A DNA stretch of 64,000 nucleotides from Isochrysis galbana (Eukaryota; Haptophyta; Isochrysidales; Isochrysidaceae): assembly GCA_018136815.1 (NCBI GenBank), contig CM030944.1:868456-932455 (forward strand). The letters run 5' to 3'. Each line of letters begins with the position of its first letter. Position 1 is the stretch's first letter. The position numbers were made by a program, and so were the translations under genes. The notes under the pieces are model-generated. The model was not told the DNA's origin. It made no database searches and worked only from the letters and a program-made list of their open reading frames with translations. Positions 44,980-54,629 of the stretch are shown piece after piece.

Positions 44980-46582
44980 ATGCGGTTCAAGGGGACGTTC
45001 GGCTCGCCGACGCAGCTCTCCAGTATGTGCCTGATTCTTCACGAGCCGTCTCGCTTATCTCCTCCACTGCGCGCTCGCTCAGGGCGCTGTCCTTTTGTCC
45101 TTTGAACGGTGAGAACTGGTTGCTCCTGCCTCCCGCGCGGTAGGATTGGTGACCCTGCTGAGTAAGCTATCGGACGTGTGCGTCGTACACCTGACGCCAG
45201 AGACCATCGCTCTCGCGGTCTCCGCTGGAGGTCCTGGCGGCGTGCAGACGTGCGCCGAGCTATCCACGGTAAGTCGCTGTCATGTAGTAGCTGTTTTCGG
45301 CTCGCACATGCTCCTTACATTTTGCTGCCTGCTTGTATTACAGCAATCTCTCTTTCTCGACTTTCGGATCGAGTCAAGGGCCGAGAATAATCGCATCTCG
45401 TTTTTCGCCAAGCTCGACAACCTGAACCGCGCGCTCAAGTCTTGTCGTTCACATGAGACACAACGAACCCAGGTCAATCAGCAAGCCCAATTTTTTTCGT
45501 TTGGATATTGGGAACACGTGCACTCGCCGTTTCCGTTGCTTGGGGAATGTACGGGCTCTCGAAGGCATTTTTTGGAAACTGCAATTGTAGCACACAGAAG
45601 GGCACATGTGTCGAAACCCTCATCATCTTGCTCTACAGGTCAAATTGACTAAAAAAATGGGCGGAGCACCCACGTTGACATTCGAGATTCAGCTTGGCGA
45701 CTCAGATGTGCAGGTATGCCCTGCAAACATCGGGATCGTCAGCCGGCCTAGGCTCTCGACATGCAGAAGCTGATTTGCGTGCATGCTTATCATCGATTGA
45801 CAGCTCTGTCTTCACCCGCCTCGCCGCCTCGCGGTGCAGGTATTACATGACGTTCCCTTGCGCATTGTTCAAGACATGGATGAACTATACCAGTATGCGG
45901 AGCCCTCTTACGGCGAGGAACTCGCCAGTCTTTCTGTAGTGGTTCCTCACAGCGATATCCGTGGACTCCGAAATGTGCTGGAACGCATGAAGGCCTTCTC
46001 GGAATACGTGCTTCTCACAGCCAGAGACATGGCCTCGGACCCACGAAGTGGACATGGAGAGAGTAGAACAGCAATGTTGCAGCTACAAGTGCGTCTCTGC
46101 GCATTCGGCTTGGCGGTTTATAGGCCATCGCAGCTCGTGCATCCGCGCTTCTCGACCTCACCGTGCACCGCCCCTCAGCCGGCGGCACGATGCAGCAAAG
46201 TCACTGCATCTGTACGTGCTCCCTGCCCATGCAGGTAGAGAAGGATAACCTTGTTACGATCTCTACGACGTACACCAAACTTGAACGTGTGCACGTTGCC
46301 GAGCCGACGTTGCAACAAGCCGGGTCCATGCCGTCATCCATTGGCACATCTGCTCCCCAGCCTCTCGCTATCGGCGCCAACGGTGAGCAGGAAGCCGAAG
46401 CCAAGGTAGAGATCAAGAGGCTATACAGATGCCTCCAATCGGTGGTCTCGTCCGACATCAAGATTCATGGTGGAATCTGTTGTATAATTCCTGAGCGCGC
46501 AGTCATCCTAAAGGTGTTTTTGCCTTCGAGTGAGCCAAGCCATGAGTCGCATGTGGTGTTCTTTTTTCCCGTTATTTTATGA
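44980..46582 (+). CDS. HUS1: HUS1, checkpoint clamp (9-1-1 complex) subunit
   Basis: Model: join(44980..45022, 45144..45268, 45344..45472, 45639..45713, 45840..46088, 46235..46582), 322 residues against about 280 in animals. It starts MRFKGTFGSPTQLSRL, equivalent to the family's MKFRAKI...LNHFTRI, then SKLSDVCVVHLTPETIAL. Next come ENNRISFFAKLDNLNRALKS, the Val-Lys-Leu-Thr-Lys-Lys strand, DVPLRIVQDMDELYQYAEP, VLERMKAFSEYV, and a final VVFFFPVIL equivalent to the usual YYIPV end. HUS1 with RAD9 and RAD1 forms a PCNA-like ring loaded at damaged DNA to activate ATR signalling. All five introns are 75-166 nt; introns 3 and 4 are bounded by 8- and 10-nt direct repeats (see findings). An Ala/Pro-containing loop of about 35 residues before AKVEIKRLYRCLQSVV explains the extra length. 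Confidence 0.93.
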
Positions 46583-46704
46583 TAGCCGGGGCTGTTTGAG
46601 CCGCTTACGACGGATGCTTGTGCACCGCCACATCGATGGAAAGCGGGATGTTGATGTTGTGGTCCCATAGCCTAGTGAGAGCCACCCTGTCTTGATGGTA
46701 CTTC

Positions 46705-46870
46705 GCACAACTATCTTTAATAGATAGGGCATGGAGCGCGCGCCGCTCCCCTGCTCCCCTGCCGCCACCCCCGCCGCGCCGGCCGATCGGGCCGCGCAAA
46801 ATGCCGCGCCGCCGAAGCGCGCACGAGCCACGCCCAAGGCCTGATCTGGTGAGCAACACGAGCCGCCGGC
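46705..46870 (+). repeat. Palindrome-headed dispersed repeat, copy 5
   Basis: The head is CTATCTTTAATAGATAG followed by GGCATGGAGCGCGCGCCGCT and a GC-rich body with CCCCGCCGCGCCGGCCGATC, aligning with the copies at 6232, 9345 and 11625. The GGGTCATGG junction is shortened to GGGCATGG. Confidence 0.7.
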
Positions 46871-47233
46871 CCGTGCCACCGCCCTCAAGCTCAAGCCCCA
46901 CACCACCATGACCACAATGGCCACCATGGCCACACAGACCAGCTCCTCCCTCCAGCCACCTGCGGCCAGCCCCAAAGTGGGCCTGGGCGTCGACAGGCCG
47001 TCCCAGAACCTTAAGTAGCCAAAGACGAACAAAACGCCGGCAAAAGGCCTGCCCGGACCGCAGCCCACAGAGCCGGGCCCGAGGTAGAGGTAGCGCACTT
47101 GGGCCGGACCCCGGAAACCGAAGACTAAGGAACGAAGGAGGGGGAGGCGATGGAGGGGATGGAAAGGGAGACAAGGGCGATGGCGGTAGTAGGGTAGATA
47201 GTGCCCTATCCGTAGTAGGCAGTGCAGGCGTTG

Positions 47234-47340
47234 GCGCCCCGAATTTTTAGATGTTTTTAAGGTAGGTGTTAGCCAAGAATCTTCAGATGTTTTTTTAGAA
47301 TGTAGTAGGTGTTAGCCAAGAACCTTCAGATGTTTTTTAT
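47234..47340 (+). repeat. AT-rich tandem repeat, two and a half units of about 50-60 nt
   Basis: AGGTGTTAGCCAAGAATCTT, CAGATGTTTTTTTAGAATG, TAGTAGGTGTTAGCCAAGA and ACCTTCAGATGTTTTTT are successive copies; a partial TTTTTAGATGTTTTTAAGG precedes them. Confidence 0.85.
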
Positions 47341-47693
47341 GTGTGACGTCCACTCGTCGCATGAATGACAAGGCCATGCCACTTGAACGCGGAAATGCGC
47401 TACACATTTGGCGAGCATAAAGACCCATGGAGAACAAGAAATTAGGATTAGGACAGGTTACGGAGGTGTAGATTCCAGTCCACTCTACTGAGGGCTGAAG
47501 CTTGAGGAGAAGGTTGAGTGTCCAGTTGCTGGTGACGAGGATGGCAGACAAAATGTGCACACGCTAGCTGCAGTGGTGGTGCTCTAAGGTCAGACCATGC
47601 TTTGTGTGGACGACATGCGAGAACAATGATTACGGCGCTGCGAGCGCCCGAGGTGCAAGCAAGCGCCCAGACGCACACGAAGGCAGGCAGAGA

Positions 47694-49124
47694 TCACACG
47701 CACCTTTTTCGTGCCTCGACGAGTGCGCCTATTGCTGCTACAGCAGCGACAGCACCCAGCGGGCTAACACGCCGTTTGGGCTTGGTTGCCTCTGGCGGTG
47801 GGTGAACCATCTCGTCGAGCATCTCTCCCTCAATCAACTCAAGCGGAGCATCAAGGGGCGGAAGAGATGAAATGGCATGCGCCTCAGCTCGTTCGGGATC
47901 GTCCAAGGCCTCGGCACTTGCCTCCGCGTCCGCTTCGGCGGCCTCTACAGCCTCCTCATCAGCGCAGGCGAGTAGAGCAGCGCTAATCATGAGCATACCG
48001 CCTACTGCCGTGCCTACAGAGATTGGTTCATGTAGCCCAACATACCCGAAGATGCCGGCAAAGAGGGGTTGGAGGGCGGCAAATGGCTGGGCTTTGGCGG
48101 CCGAGATACTGCGCATAGCCTCGAATTGCAACGACGCCGAAAGAAACCCTGAGATGAAGACGCCGGCGGCCATCAACATCCATTGCGCCGACTTAATGTG
48201 GCTGATCCGACGCAATGTCTGCGCTGACGGCCCCCCCGCCGCCACATCGACGAGGAGCATCAGCGCAGAGATACCACCCATCCAGCGCATACGAGCCAGG
48301 TTGAGTCTCTCCGCTGCGTAGGTGTGAAGGTGCACAGTCGTCCGCACGCGGTAGATCGCATATGCCCAAGCTGAGGCGACTAGAGCGGCGGCACCGGAAA
48401 ATGAGCTGCCGCCTGCGCCACCACTGCCCACGTCACCACGCATGGCGTCGATCAACGCGGTGAGCACGGCCGCTCCAAAAGCCATGGCGCACGCGCCCCA
48501 AGTACGCGCCCCAAAGTCTCCGATACCAAGCACGACTGACATGAGTGGAACAAAGACATGGTCTGTCGACGCATAGATTTCACTCATTGCTGAGGTGACT
48601 CGGCACGTCCCCCAAACTGAAAGGAGTGCGCAGACAACCGAGTAGACCGCAAGCTCAAAGGCGGCCAGGCTCGCACCCGGAGCTGGCGCGGGAGCATGCT
48701 CTTTGGCCGGTCTCCGCTTCGCCTGCACCGAACGCAGGTAGCGGGTCACGGTGGCGAATATGAAGAGGAAGGAGTACCTCACAAAGGTGATGAAGACGGT
48801 GCCCAGAGGCTCAGCGCCTTGCACTTCGCTGAGCGCACGGAGCAAGACGCTATAGCTGCCGAATCCCGCATTGGAGAGCAGCAGTAGCAGCTTGGCCCGC
48901 GTCAGCTCGGCAGCAGAAGACGGACCGCCTACAGCGCCTCCGCGCAGCTGATGGAGGCCGATGGTGGGCTGCGGCTGGAGCGGCAAAGAGAGCTTGGGTG
49001 GCAGGGTGAGGAGGAGTGGTGCGCTCGTCCGGCGCTCGTGCCCGCCGCCAGCCGATTGAGGCTCAGTCGCCGCACCGGCGAGGAGAAGGAGCAGCAGAAG
49101 GAGCGGCGAGGCGTGGGCCACCAT
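47694..49124 (-). CDS. EamA/DMT-family transporter with signal-peptide-like leader
   Basis: A single open frame of 476 residues. The N terminus MVAHASPLLLLLLLLAGAAT is a clear signal-peptide-like stretch, followed by a Pro/Leu-rich segment containing LRGG, which fits secretory-type entry to a complex plastid or the endomembrane system. About ten membrane segments follow between residues 75 and 390, arranged as two EamA-like halves (for example TVFITFVRYSFLFIFATV, FVPLMSVVLGIG; then FAALQPLFAGIFGYVGLHEP and SVGTAVGGMLMISAALLA). The AQPFAALQPLFAG stretch matches the conserved second-half helix. An acidic Ala/Glu-rich tail (about 392-425) and a last hydrophobic patch end the protein. DMT carriers move sugars-phosphates, amino acids or purines; the substrate is not predictable here. 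Divergently arranged with the KKEL protein, 420 nt apart. Confidence 0.85.
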   Translation of the reverse strand: MVAHASPLLLLLLLLAGAATEPQSAGGGHERRTSAPLLLTLPPKLSLPLQPQPTIGLHQLRGGAVGGPSSAAELTRAKLLLLLSNAGFGSYSVLLRALSEVQGAEPLGTVFITFVRYSFLFIFATVTRYLRSVQAKRRPAKEHAPAPAPGASLAAFELAVYSVVCALLSVWGTCRVTSAMSEIYASTDHVFVPLMSVVLGIGDFGARTWGACAMAFGAAVLTALIDAMRGDVGSGGAGGSSFSGAAALVASAWAYAIYRVRTTVHLHTYAAERLNLARMRWMGGISALMLLVDVAAGGPSAQTLRRISHIKSAQWMLMAAGVFISGFLSASLQFEAMRSISAAKAQPFAALQPLFAGIFGYVGLHEPISVGTAVGGMLMISAALLACADEEAVEAAEADAEASAEALDDPERAEAHAISSLPPLDAPLELIEGEMLDEMVHPPPEATKPKRRVSPLGAVAAVAAIGALVEARKRCV

Positions 49125-49329
49125 CCGTCGGGGCCGGCGAGACGGCGGGGGAGGGGGAGAGGGACGAGAGGGCGAGAGTCGAGGGAGCGGGGGGGTGCGA
49201 GCGGAACACGGGAAGACTAAGGGGAGAGAATGAACGAAGAGAGAGCGGAGAGAAGAGAGGGGAAAGGGGAGAGGGGAGAGGGGAAGGGGAGAGAATGACA
49301 GAGGGAGGGAGAGAGAGAGAGAGAGAGAC

Positions 49330-49378
<49 letters not shown>

Positions 49379-49544
49379 CCGTCGACCGACTGTGACTTCC
49401 GACCTATTCTTAGAGAGGGCAGAGGTCAGATTTTCATATTGCGCCTTGGGGAAAGGGAGAAGGGGGAAGGGGGGGGGGGGGGGAGGGAGGGGCAAACGGC
49501 TTCTCTCGCTCTCGCCCCAGTCATACGCGCCCCCTCGCCTCGCG
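49125..49544. promoter_or_regulatory. Putative shared promoter between divergent genes
   Basis: The 420 nt separate the starts of the EamA transporter (49124, minus) and the KKEL protein (49545, plus). A GA-rich tract at 49219-49376 fills much of it and a G homopolymer lies at 49470-49482. No TATA box stands out. Confidence 0.5.
49219..49376 (+). repeat. GA-rich tract with (GA)n microsatellite
   Basis: Purine-only DNA with long GA dinucleotide runs interrupted by GACA units. It belongs to the GA/CT tracts that lie near many gene starts in this window. Confidence 0.92.
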
Positions 49545-50487
49545 ATGGCGTGGAAGCTGCTCGCTCTGCTCTCGCTGCTCGGTGGCGCACGCGCCGCCGC
49601 GTCGGAGCAGTCAATCGAAGATCTGATGGCCAGCTTGAAGGGTATGCCGGGTATGGAGGGAATCAAGATGTTCACGGTGCGCCCGCATTGGGACAGCGCC
49701 AAAGCCCTTTGCCCTCCTTGGTCTGCCCTCATGCGAGTGCTCTAGGCTGCCAGCCCTTTTGCGAATGACTCAGAAGCACGCGACCCTTCCATCTTAGGCC
49801 GACGACTTGAAGAATATGGACCCTGAGAAGATGGCACAACAGATGGCAGGAGGGCGTGGTGGACGTCCAAAGCGGCGCACACGGGGCCAGTGGAAGCGGG
49901 AGCTCATTGCGTTCTACGAATCGCACGGGCTTCAAGATAAGGTGACTCCGAGGCTTAGCATTGGCTAGTTATACGCCGTGTTCACATGGCGGAAAGGCCA
50001 GGCCTGCGTCTAGTCTCGAAATCCCCCCCCCCCCCCCCCCGGTTCTCTTTTGACACATGATTTCTTGACTTCAACCTGTAGATCGCAGGCGTCGATGCAG
50101 CCCTGGACAAGTGGAAAGGCCGGGAGCAGAAGATGTGGGATGCATTGCAGACCAAGTGCGATGGGAGCTCTTGCGTGGCGTGGCTCCCCCATTTTCACCT
50201 CCCGCACGCACAACCTATTGGCTTTAGCCTGGCGGCGGTAACACCAGCCTCTTCTCCCTCCGACTAAGTGTTCGCTTAGCAGACCTTGCATCCATCCAAG
50301 CTTCTGATTCTATAATGCTCAAATACTGATGTCTGTGTGCATCTCACGTTGTGACCCGTGGCATGACAGGTATGCAGATCTCATTGCAAGCAAAGCCGAA
50401 GAGAACGCAATTGAGGCCAATGAAGCTGAGGAGCGCATGGCAAAGGCAGAGGCTGCTGCAGATGCCGCCTTCAAGAAGGAACTCTAA
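49545..50487 (+). CDS. Small soluble ER-lumen protein with C-terminal KKEL, function unknown
   Basis: Model: join(49545..49676, 49798..49941, 50082..50155, 50370..50487), 155 residues; every junction keeps frame. Residues 1-18 (MAWKLLALLSLLGGARAA) are a typical signal peptide. The mature part is hydrophilic and helical: IEDLMASLKGMPGMEGIKMF, a Met/Gly-rich loop with GRGGRPKRRTRGQWKREL, then KIAGVDAALDKWKGREQKMW and an Ala/Glu coiled tail (EENAIEANEAEERMAKAEAA). It ends FKKEL, a variant of the KDEL retrieval signal. Signal peptide plus KKEL predicts residence in the ER lumen. I do not recognise the family; a co-chaperone-like role would be speculation. The third intron begins after two bases of a Lys codon. 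Confidence 0.82.
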
Positions 50488-51410
50488 AGGGGTCTAACAT
50501 CTGTCCCGCTATCAATTGCACATTTACGTGTACGTGAGCACTCTGACGAGTACCATTGGCCCGGGTGCCTCGATGCATGACTATTACAAGATGCCGAACA
50601 ACTCTTCTCGTAGACGTTACACTCGTGTGGTGCGCACAAGACATACCGTTAGTACGCTTCTGCTACGATTTTTAGGGCTCTTGCTGAGCATAGTCGCAAG
50701 TATTTAGACTCTTGCACAACAACCACTCATCACCTGTAACCACTCATTATTGCTATGCCCATAGACTAAGTGCGTGACGGGCCAGAAAAAACTTCATACT
50801 ACCAAAATATTATTCTTACCGCGCACGCGGCTCCGGACGACCCACTACTTTCTACTTTCACAGAAGCGTTCTACACCGGCATGTGACATGGACATGGCAT
50901 GTGCCCGAGTGCGCCAGCAAAATCTGCCAGCTGTGCCCACCCTCGCTCACAGGGCAGCCGCAGCTGCCATTTCGGCACCCTGGCTGCGAGTCGCCCAAGC
51001 CACGTGCACCAAGCCATGTGGGTCGCGAATCGCCACGTCGCCCGCCGCCCGTCTCGCGAACGGCAGGCGGCAGGGCCTACTGGAGCTTCCAGCAGGCCCT
51101 GGCGCCTGCCTCATGCTGCCGGCCAGCTCCCCACTGTGCGAGTGCAGACGCGCACGACAGACCGGCACCGAGCGTGCACCAAGCCATGTGGCCGCGGCAG
51201 GCGCCGCGGTTCTTTACCCCAGAGCGTGTGCAAGGGACATGTCGCATCCAGAGTATTTTATATACTCTAGGCGGATGCGGTGCTTCTATATCAATGTGTA
51301 GTGTGTGAGAAAATTGAGTGAGTTTTGTTTTTGCCAATGAGGTGCCTCGAAGCTCCGCCGCATTGCACGCCGCATTTGTTCGTTTGTCCTTATTTGTTTC
51401 ATTGGTTGTT

Positions 51411-51456
51411 TCAACTAAGTTTATACTTGGTTCGCCCATGGGGGGGCACGAGCCCC
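51411..51456 (+). repeat. Dispersed repeat, copy 2 (partner at 2925-2970)
   Basis: It carries the same words as copy 1, with one extra G before CACGAG, and runs directly into a protein-like frame. Confidence 0.75.
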
Positions 51457-51717
51457 CATCTCGACGACTTAGACCGCGACGTCAAGGAGTGGACCGACGC
51501 CAACGGCTGCGCGTACTGCGCCTTTCGTCCCCGGGCTCCATCTGGTACGCCCGAAGCAGACCTGTGGAAGTATGGCACGGGCGACGGAGCTCATAACCCC
51601 GTCGTTTGCCAACCGTACATTCGTTTTCTCTGCGAAGGTGGCAGTGGCGAGTGTGGTAACGACCCAGAAGTCCACCGCCGCCTCCGCACGATGGTTGTTC
51701 TCCGTCCGGCCCAGTAG
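51454..51717 (+). CDS. Protein fragment, unknown, downstream of a dispersed repeat
   Basis: The downstream part of a 130-residue frame looks genuinely coding: HLDDLDRDVKEWTDANGC, then AYCAFRPRAPSGTPEADLW and FLCEGGSGECGNDPEVHRRL. It has four cysteines and balanced composition, unlike the upstream part, which is repeat-derived. It may be an exon or a truncated gene captured next to the repeat. No family recognised. Confidence 0.4.
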   Translation, partial: PHLDDLDRDVKEWTDANGCAYCAFRPRAPSGTPEADLWKYGTGDGAHNPVVCQPYIRFLCEGGSGECGNDPEVHRRLRTMVVLRPAQ

Positions 51718-52116
51718 GTCGCCGGCGGGGCCCACGTCCGCGCTGTTACCCGTCTACTGGCCCGACGTATCGCTGCTTTCGCAATTGACCCGACCAACCC
51801 GAATCACACTCACGTGATGGAGGTAGAGCTACCGCTCAACCCCGGAGCCGAAGCTCACCGCCACGCACCGTCTAGAGTTGGACGAGAGGGTGAGAAGATC
51901 ATAGAGGACGAAGTTTGCAAGATGGCTTCTGCTTCGACGACCAGGTGTGCCGCCACGTCTTGGAGCGCGTCGTACAGGGCCTTGCGGTTCGAAGTGCCTT
52001 TCTTGTTGATCTTGTCTTCGATCGAGTCGATTTTGGTGCGCACGGCTATGTCTACGCCTTGGATGCGGATGTTAGTTTGCTCACCATATTTTGCCTGGAA
52101 TTGTTGTGCGCAATCC

Positions 52117-52246
52117 TCATTTTCTAGCGAAGATTTTCGTGGCGACACGTGGCCCCCCTGGGTGTTTTGTTGTGGGCTTTGGAGAATGGTCAAAAAATGT
52201 CACCCCCCCCATATTAGTACTCAAAAAGCCCTGTTTGACCGCCCTA
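52117..52246 (+). repeat. GGGCGGTCAAAC-type repeat, right end, copy 2
   Basis: It carries GAAGATTTTCGTGGCGACA, CCCCCCTGGGTGTTTTGTTG, GTGGGCTTTGGAGAATGGTC and AAAAAGCCCTGTTTGACCGC, and ends CCCTA. The order matches 31790-31943 and the reverse complement of 53442-53598. Confidence 0.8.
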
Positions 52247-52499
52247 TCGTGAGCCATGTGCACAAACCCAACCGCTCGAGTTGGAGCCGCAAAACATCTC
52301 ACCGAAGCCTTACGAAACTGAACCTCTAGAGAGCTGCCGTCTAAGACGCATTGTGCTTCGAGGCGGAAATGCTGCGCACTGCTACGACGTACTACGACGG
52401 CCTAGCTGAGGAGAAGGAGGCGCCATAAGCCGCATGATTTGACTCATGCACAACTAGAGGAACAAAGTAGATCACCGAGCAAAAGGAGGCGGAGGGATA

Positions 52500-53357
52500 T
52501 CATTGAGGTATCTGCAGGGAGTCAACAGCAAGTACATCTGGTAGTTGATCGATGCGGGGCTTCGAAGGGAACCATCCGGTAGAGAGCAGGCGCTGCACGT
52601 TCTCCTCCACTGGCTGCATTGCATCGAGCTGCAGGCTGTCGGCCGGCGCAGGCGCCGACTTGTTGGCCTTCCAAGCCGGCCACACGTAGTGGTCCCAGTA
52701 CGCGACATACTCGTCCTCGGTGACGCCCCGATCACGGTAGGAACGCTTTCCCCAATGCGAGCGGACCCATTTCCGTCGCAAGAGAGCGTCCATCGCGCGA
52801 CGATCAGCGTCGTCAGCGTCGATGATTGCGAGGTGGCTGTAAAGTGCTCGTGCGGCTGCGGCGCCTGGATGCTCGCTGAGCAGCAGGTGGCCCTCGACGA
52901 GAAGCGTGGGCGCTTGCTCGAGGTCGGAGTGGAGCGCCGTGATTTCACGCTGCCGCTCCCTGATCGCCTCGCACAGCCGCTCCCAGTCGATCGCATCGGG
53001 TGCATTGAGGTCTGCGGAGCCGCGCTCGGCAAACGGCGCCGGCACTGTGTGGCGAGGCCACGGCAGCGCGCCGAGCTCGAAGGTGGGGCAAATATGGTGC
53101 GGCTTGTAGAAGTCGTCGCATGCAAGCACGCTCACCGCCGCTGTCTGCGCCAGCGCCTCGCAGATCGTCGACTTGCCCGCGGCCGTCGGGCCGACGAGCG
53201 CGACGGTACGCATACTGTCTACGCCAGGAAAAGAACGTACTAGTACTATATTTAGGTAGGGCCCATGGGCCCATCCCATCCCGTGCAGCAGCTCCATATC
53301 TGGCACCATCATCGCGGTGAACAGGGCGGCCGGAAGGAGGGAGGAGAGCGACGTCAT
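52500..53357 (-). CDS. P-loop kinase resembling nicotinamide riboside kinase / uridine kinase
   Basis: An open frame of 285 residues. The kinase region begins at MRTVALVGPTAAGKS (Met49; Walker A about 56-64), which may be the true start, since the first 48 residues are atypical. Then come DDFYKP (81-86, the substrate-binding aspartates), a lid-preceding DAIDWERLCEAI, LLVEGHLLL (153-160) with the strand-3 acidic residue, RRKWVRSHWGKRSYRDRGV (lid arginines) and YWDHYVWPAWKAN. The motif pattern DDF-(Y/F)-KP, D-W-x3-C, EG and H-V-W-P is that of NRK1-type kinases, which phosphorylate nicotinamide riboside to NMN; uridine kinase is a related alternative. The gene is bracketed by oppositely oriented ends of one repeat family (52246 and 53442). 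Confidence 0.8.
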   Translation of the reverse strand: MTSLSSLLPAALFTAMMVPDMELLHGMGWAHGPYLNIVLVRSFPGVDSMRTVALVGPTAAGKSTICEALAQTAAVSVLACDDFYKPHHICPTFELGALPWPRHTVPAPFAERGSADLNAPDAIDWERLCEAIRERQREITALHSDLEQAPTLLVEGHLLLSEHPGAAAARALYSHLAIIDADDADRRAMDALLRRKWVRSHWGKRSYRDRGVTEDEYVAYWDHYVWPAWKANKSAPAPADSLQLDAMQPVEENVQRLLSTGWFPSKPRIDQLPDVLAVDSLQIPQ

Positions 53358-53441
53358 CGCTCGCGCTCTCTCCAGATCAGAACCGGGTAAAGTTCCTCTT
53401 ACAATTCTCTCACGCCACTATCAAACGCGCACTCACAGTAA

Positions 53442-53598
53442 TAGGGCGGTCAAACAGGGGCTTTTTAACTACTAGTAAGGGTTGGGCTGCATTTTTTGAC
53501 CGTGGCGCGATGCCCAATAAAAAACCTCCCGGGGGGGCTACCTGACGCTACGAAAATCTTCGCCAAGAAATGGTGCGATTCGCCCCCCCTCTCTCCCC
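53442..53598 (-). repeat. GGGCGGTCAAAC-type repeat, left end, copy 3
   Basis: It begins TAGGGCGGTCAAACAGGGGC and TTTTTAACTACTAG, then GACCGTGGCGCGATGCCCAA, CGAAAATCTTCGCCAAGAA and ATGGTGCGATTCGCC. It is the inverse of the copies ending at 31943 and 52246, as expected of the opposite end of an inverted-repeat element. Confidence 0.8.
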
Positions 53599-53825
53599 CT
53601 CCGTCACGCGCACTCACGCTCTACCCGTAAAGAATGGGCGCTCGCGCCCGCGGGGGGATCGGTTCCTTTATATCTAAGCTACATTCGGCATTTGATTCCC
53701 GCCCGATGCAGCGCCGTGTCGGGCTGCCGACAGTCCGACCACCCCCTGACCCTTTGGCATCATTGCCCGCGCAGCCCACCCAGCTCCTCACAGCGAGCGC
53801 ACGCGGCTACCCTGGCTACTAGAGG

Positions 53826-54285
53826 CCCCATCCCGACCATCCCGACCCGCCCCTCGCAGGATTCGCCCTCTCTCGAACTCGGCATCGAGAACCAGGACCA
53901 GCTCGCTAACGCGGCCGTCCACGCGTGGCTGACGAGCCTGCGCATTGGGGCTGCCTACGCGGCCATCCTCTCTCGGACAGTGCCAGATCCGGCATTGATC
54001 GCGATGAGGCGAGACCCGTGGGTGGCCTCAGGACGGGCCTTGTCGTGGCGCTCTACGCTGCGGCGGGCAGGAAAGGCCAAGATCCTGCCAGAGCGCCTCA
54101 TAGCGCATCTCGCGGGAACCCACCACCCAGAGCAGAAATCATTTTCTGCCGCTAGGTGGTGGCCTTGGCAGGTGGCATTAGAAATACTGTATGCTGTTGA
54201 TGACGCGCGACGGCGCAACGAAAGCACTCCGGGCACGCGGAGCTCGCGAAGCGAAGAAGCACACCAAGGTCTTGGCAATACTTGA
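53826..54285 (+). CDS. Gene fragment paralogous to 34763-34922, function unknown
   Basis: Part of a plus-strand frame: IPTIPTRPSQDSPSLELGIE, AAVHAWLTSLRIGAAYAAIL, then VASGRALSWRSTLRRAGK and LIAHLAGTHHPEQKSF. The AWL-x-SL-x3-YAAIL helix vaguely resembles the start of a SAM domain, but the rest does not continue as one. The preceding CGCCCCTCGCAG could be an acceptor. Presence of the first part in two places suggests a duplicated exon or a mobile-element-borne fragment. Confidence 0.4.
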
Positions 54286-54629
54286 CGCAGAAGTCAAGTA
54301 GAGCCGTAGACCGCGGAGCCGACGTGGCGTCCATCAACATCAGGTGGGCAGCTGAGACAGGGGGGCTTTGACAGTCCGCCGCCAGGCCTCAAGTAAGCAT
54401 CGGCCAAAGCGGCGGCGGCGACGGCCCAGTGAGTGGGGGCGGCGGCGGCGGCGGCGCTCCCTCGGCGACGTCAGACGTCAACGTTCAAAGGGCGCCACGG
54501 ATGGCTGACTGAGACGAGGATTCTGCGCGCGGCCTGCTCGATTGGCGTGACTGTGTGGGTGGCCCCAGTGTATTTGGTGTCTGGCGGGGCCTTGTTTTAC
54601 TTCGGTCTTCATCAATTCTTAAGGGTTTT

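Larger units (their letters stand above)
46583..47693. other. Intergenic stretch between convergent genes
   Basis: It contains a palindrome-headed repeat (46705-46870) and an AT-rich tandem repeat (47234-47340). The 47312-47690 part shows no protein-like frame. Confidence 0.45.
50488..52499. other. Accessory stretch, mostly repeats and fragments
   Basis: 50488-51310 has no supported gene but repeats ACCAAGCCATGTGG at about 51009 and 51179. A dispersed repeat follows at 51411, a protein-like fragment at 51454-51717 and a repeat end at 52117-52246. A minus-strand frame (52193-51855) with helical composition (DIAVRTKIDSIEDKI, ALYDALQDVAAHLVVEAEAI) overlaps that repeat and may belong to the mobile element; I could not place it in a family. 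Confidence 0.4.

Noticed and set aside
46605-47174. Minus-strand frames of 173-189 residues
   Set aside because: They run through a copy of the palindrome-headed repeat and are Gly/Arg-rich without domain features.
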